A stretch of DNA of 64,000 nt from Bacillota bacterium (GTDB lineage Bacteria; Bacillota; Clostridia; Lachnospirales; Lachnospiraceae). Location: positions 1 to 64,000 of the forward strand of contig JAQXUQ010000019.1 in the NCBI GenBank assembly GCA_029224465.1, given 5' to 3'. The translations under genes and the position numbers were made by a program. A model generated the notes under the pieces. It had not been told where the DNA came from. It saw only the letters and a list, made by a program, of their open reading frames with translations, and did not search any database. Shown in pieces: positions 61,361 through 64,000 of this stretch (position 1 is its first letter; each line of letters opens with the position of its first letter).

Positions 61361-63175
61361 TCAGGCTTTGGGGGCTTCCTTCTTGTCCCACTTTTCGCTC
61401 CGGAACGCGTCCGCGGCCTTTAGAATTTCTTTGGCCGTGGAATCTTCCAGCCGTCCGCTGGTTGTGATCTCGCTCACAATGTTCGGATACGATGCGTGGA
61501 AATAATCGAGCATCTCGCTCTGATATTCCTTGACTTCCCTGACGGGCAGATCAATCATCTTGCGGCTCTCCGCAACAACAAGTGTAATGACCTGATCCGC
61601 CATCGAAAGCGGATGCTCCAGAGGCTGCTTGAGCAGTTCCATCAGAACACGTCCCTGCGCGAGCTGCTGCTGCGTTGCCTCGTCCAGATCAGAGGAGAAC
61701 TGTGTGAACACTTCCATTTCCCTGTACTGTGCGAGGTCGATACGGAGCGAACCTGCCGCCTTCTTCATGGCTTTGGTCTGCGCGGCGCCGCCGACACGGG
61801 ATACCGAAAGTCCGACGTTGACCGCGGGACGCTGTCCCTCGAAAAACAGATCCGACTCCAGGAAAATCTGGCCGTCCGTAATGGAAATGACGTTGGTCGG
61901 AATATATGCGGATACATCGCCGTCCTGCGTCTCGATGATCGGAAGCGCCGTTATGGAGCCGCCGCCGAGCGCGTCGGACAGTCTCGAGGAACGTTCGAGA
62001 AGTCTGGAATGCAGGTAGAAAACATCGCCGGGGTACGCTTCACGTCCCGGGCTTCTGCCGAGCAGCAGGGAAATCGCGCGGTACGCGACCGCGTGCTTGG
62101 AAAGGTCATCATAAACGACAAGAACGTCCCGGCCGCGCAGCATGAAATATTCTGCGAGGGAAGTTGCCGCATACGGTGCGATATACTGCAGAGGCGCCGG
62201 ATCCGCCGCTGTCGAAGCAACAACGATCGAATAATCCAGAGCGCCATGCTCTTTAAGTGTGTTCACAAACGTTGCGATCGTCGATGCCTTCTGGCCGATT
62301 GCTGTGTAAATGCAGATAGTGTTTTTACCCTTCTGGTTCAGGATGGTGTCAAGGGCGATCGATGTTTTGCCGGTCTGGCGGTCGCCGATGATCAGCTCAC
62401 GCTGGCCGCGGCCGATCGGGAACATCGAGTCGATTGCGAGAATGCCGGTCTCCATAGGAGTCGTAACGGGCTTTCTGTCGATAATGCCCGGCGCCGGCTC
62501 TTCAATCGGACGGTACTCGTCGGAAACAATCGGAGATCCGCCGTCAATCGGGGAGCCGAGCGCGTCAATGACGCGGCCGAGGAATCCGTCGCCGACAGGA
62601 ATGCCGGCGCGCTTGCCGGTGCCGACAACACGGCTGCCTTCGCCGATCGTGCCTTCCTGATCGAACAGGATCGCGCCGATGCCGTCATCGTTGATATCCT
62701 GCACCATGCCCTTGACGCCGTTGTCAAACAGAACGATTTCGCCGTACTGTACATGGGAAAGGCCGTCGATTGTGACAATGCCGTCGCCGGCGGTTTCAAC
62801 TGTGCCGACTTCCGACTTCTCCGCCTGAATATGGAAACGGTCGATCGCGGTCTTGAGCATCGTCATGATGCTGCCGGAGCCGTCGCCCGAGCCGTCATCT
62901 CTGTAAGCTTTTTCCCTTGCGGCGTCGATACGGTTTTCGAACTGTCTCTCGCGGCCGCGGGTACTCCAGTCATACTCGTCGCTTCCTACGTCCAGAATGA
63001 AGCCGCCGTGAACCTTGGGTTCGAGAACGACCTCGAGTTCGACATCTTCCTTTCTGACACTGTATTTCGCGGCAAGAAATTCGATAAATTTCGTCTTCTG
63101 CTCATCGCTGGGTCTCGTGACGCAGCGCAGAACCGCGTGCAGCTTCTGCACGTCTACATTCGGATTATTGCTCAT
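61361..63175 (-). CDS. atpA: ATP synthase F1 alpha subunit with N-terminal delta-like domain (fusion)
   Basis: The 604-residue protein is about 100 residues longer than usual. Residues about 10-85 (RPSDEQKTKFIEFLAAKYS, VELEVVLEPKVHGGFILDVG, then DEYDWSTRGRERQFENRI) match the C-terminal domain of the delta/OSCP subunit, where a loop like VDPSLIGGFxxxxG and a DxSxRGxLExL motif are standard. A Gly/Ser/Asp linker (DDGSGDGSGS, about 93-102) leads to the normal alpha core from about 105, with Walker A GDRQTGKT (264-271). No atpH lies between atpF and atpA. It overlaps atpF by 11 bases. Confidence 0.92.
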   Translation of the reverse strand: MSNNPNVDVQKLHAVLRCVTRPSDEQKTKFIEFLAAKYSVRKEDVELEVVLEPKVHGGFILDVGSDEYDWSTRGRERQFENRIDAAREKAYRDDGSGDGSGSIMTMLKTAIDRFHIQAEKSEVGTVETAGDGIVTIDGLSHVQYGEIVLFDNGVKGMVQDINDDGIGAILFDQEGTIGEGSRVVGTGKRAGIPVGDGFLGRVIDALGSPIDGGSPIVSDEYRPIEEPAPGIIDRKPVTTPMETGILAIDSMFPIGRGQRELIIGDRQTGKTSIALDTILNQKGKNTICIYTAIGQKASTIATFVNTLKEHGALDYSIVVASTAADPAPLQYIAPYAATSLAEYFMLRGRDVLVVYDDLSKHAVAYRAISLLLGRSPGREAYPGDVFYLHSRLLERSSRLSDALGGGSITALPIIETQDGDVSAYIPTNVISITDGQIFLESDLFFEGQRPAVNVGLSVSRVGGAAQTKAMKKAAGSLRIDLAQYREMEVFTQFSSDLDEATQQQLAQGRVLMELLKQPLEHPLSMADQVITLVVAESRKMIDLPVREVKEYQSEMLDYFHASYPNIVSEITTSGRLEDSTAKEILKAADAFRSEKWDKKEAPKA

Positions 63176-63641
63176 TCTGTGATACTTCCTTCAGAAAGTC
63201 GTCATACAGCTTCTCATCGCTCTCGGATTCCGCGATTTTGGCGGCAGCTTCCTTTACCATGCCGGTAATCTCGTCCTCTGCCTTGCGCTTCTCCTGATCG
63301 GCCACAGCCTTTGCCTTGTCTCTGGCCTCGCTGATGATCTGCTCTGATTTGGACTGCGCCTCGCCGACAATTCTGTCGTACTCGGCTGCGCCCTTTACTT
63401 TTGCGTCCGCGACTGCCTTCTCTTCGTTCTCGGCAATCTTCGATGCAGAAGCAGCCAGCTGCGCTTTCAGATCGTCTGCGTCCTTATTGGTCTTTTCGGC
63501 TGCCTGATAGCTGGCTTCAATCTCGTCATTGCGCTTTTTCAGGATTTCCCTCACCGGCTTGAAGAGGAACTTCTTGACGAGGGCAAACAGAATCAGCACA
63601 TTGATGATTTCCCAGACGATATTCAGATCAATACGTAACAT
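63165..63641 (-). CDS. atpF: ATP synthase F0 b subunit
   Basis: The 158-residue protein has an N-terminal membrane helix (about 8-28, WEIINVLILFALVKKFLFKPV) and a long charged coiled coil, the dimeric stalk that binds delta. AAGGAG precedes the ATG. The gene ends inside the start of atpA, where atpH is normally found. Its C-terminus (SESDEKLYDDFLKEVSQNEQ) would meet the delta-like domain. Confidence 0.95.
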   Translation of the reverse strand: MLRIDLNIVWEIINVLILFALVKKFLFKPVREILKKRNDEIEASYQAAEKTNKDADDLKAQLAASASKIAENEEKAVADAKVKGAAEYDRIVGEAQSKSEQIISEARDKAKAVADQEKRKAEDEITGMVKEAAAKIAESESDEKLYDDFLKEVSQNEQ

Positions 63642-63704
63642 TTCTCTCCTTCGCTGCCTGTAAACAGGCAGTCTCCCTCAAAAAACTTTAATGCGACGGG
63701 TGAA

Positions 63705-63917
63705 TTACAGCATGAAGATGATCAGAATACCGATTACGAAACCGTAAATAGCAGTTGCCTCTGCAAGCGCGCAGCCAAGCAGAAGGTTTCTCATGATCTT
63801 GGAATCTGCCTCCGGCTGTCTCGCGATCGCGTCTGTAGCGTGTGCTGTTGCAATACCGATACCAAGACCTGCGCCGATGCAAGCCAGTGCCGCAATACCT
63901 GCTCCTAATGCTACCAT
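63705..63917 (-). CDS. atpE: ATP synthase F0 c subunit
   Basis: The 70-residue protein has two membrane helices joined by the RQPEA loop. The ion-binding carboxylate is the Glu in [10 protein letters not shown]. The Gln and Ser typical of Na-binding rings are absent from the first helix ([12 protein letters not shown]) and the AEAT motif, which favours protons. GGAGG precedes the ATG. Confidence 0.95.
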   Translation of the reverse strand: MVALGAGIAALACIGAGLGIGIATAHATDAIARQPEADSKIMRNLLLGCALAEATAIYGFVIGILIIFML

Positions 63918-63979
63918 AGTGTAATACCTCCGAAAAATAATTGTGTCTTTACTGAACGAACGACTTTATATTTCCAAAT

Positions 63980-64000
63980 CTAAGCTCCTACGCCTGCGCA
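63980..64000 (-). CDS. atpB: ATP synthase F0 a subunit, C-terminal end (partial)
   Basis: The window edge leaves six codons (CAGVGA) and a TAG, immediately upstream of atpE. The assignment rests on operon order (a precedes c) rather than on sequence. Confidence 0.35.
   Translation of the reverse strand, partial: CAGVGA

Noticed and set aside
62840-62867. Internal start near Met104 of AtpA giving a normal-length alpha
   Set aside because: No ribosome-binding sequence precedes that ATG, and the upstream region matches the delta family in the same frame.
61496-63268. Long plus-strand frame (590 codons) opposite atpA
   Set aside because: It is an open antisense shadow of the GC-rich atpA gene, with no family motif and no ribosome site. 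The minus strand encodes conserved ATP synthase subunits.

Overview
The window looks like a chromosome segment of a Bacillota (Clostridia), most likely a Lachnospiraceae-type gut anaerobe. This is inferred from gene content: MutS2 with an Smr domain, YhaM, VanW, a single-subunit rubredoxin, an iron-sulfur serine dehydratase in two subunits, an ECF S component and strong GGAGG ribosome sites. The core DNA is GC-rich. The first 13.4 kb is visibly more AT-rich and carries mobile functions. No rRNA, tRNA, CRISPR array or insertion sequence was seen.

Region 1 (about 289-13427) is interpreted as an integrated mobilizable element of about 13.1 kb inserted into the 3' end of rlmD (23S rRNA m5U methyltransferase). 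The 9-bp sequence TACCGTCTC occurs at both ends (289-297 and 13419-13427). The left end carries the displaced original last codons of rlmD on the minus strand. At the right end the element supplies a new 98-codon tail to rlmD. The element holds a large serine recombinase, a deleted second recombinase, a MobV relaxase with a nearby nested inverted repeat, a CHC2 primase and an SF3 helicase, a RelB/PIN toxin-antitoxin pair, an XRE regulator overlapping a frameshifted sigma-like gene, and cargo (TfoX-like, GNAT/YoaP, radical SAM, glyoxalase-like, WYL regulator).

Region 2 (13.1-31.6 kb) is housekeeping and envelope: rlmD, a 2-hydroxyacid dehydrogenase, yhaM, an HtrA-like protein that has lost its catalytic triad, mutS2 with a two-component system, an aminotransferase with an Lrp regulator, a PurM-like protein with VanW, a GreA-like factor, an ECF S component, an SGNH hydrolase and Hsp20.

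Region 3 (31.6-56.1 kb) is mixed metabolism. A long minus-strand run (42279 to 35289) holds a HAD phosphatase, sdaAB/sdaAA, a membrane protein with a discoidin-like domain, an AEC transporter, a patatin and a CE2-like esterase. Other genes encode an NCS2 purine permease, a DMT transporter, TraX, a WYL protein with a lysine-rich tail, an LDH-family dehydrogenase, a GH13 enzyme, several HD phosphohydrolases, a LOG protein and TruA.

Region 4 (56.2-64 kb) has rubredoxin, an S1-domain protein, a Bfd-like [2Fe-2S] protein and the F-type ATP synthase operon (minus strand; a-c-b-alpha-gamma-beta-epsilon). There is no atpH (delta) gene between atpF and atpA. Instead the first ~85 residues of the 604-residue alpha subunit resemble the C-terminal domain of delta, joined by a Gly/Ser/Asp linker, and the gamma subunit has a ~25-residue basic C-terminal extension. 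This remodelled top of F1 is the most unusual feature of the window.
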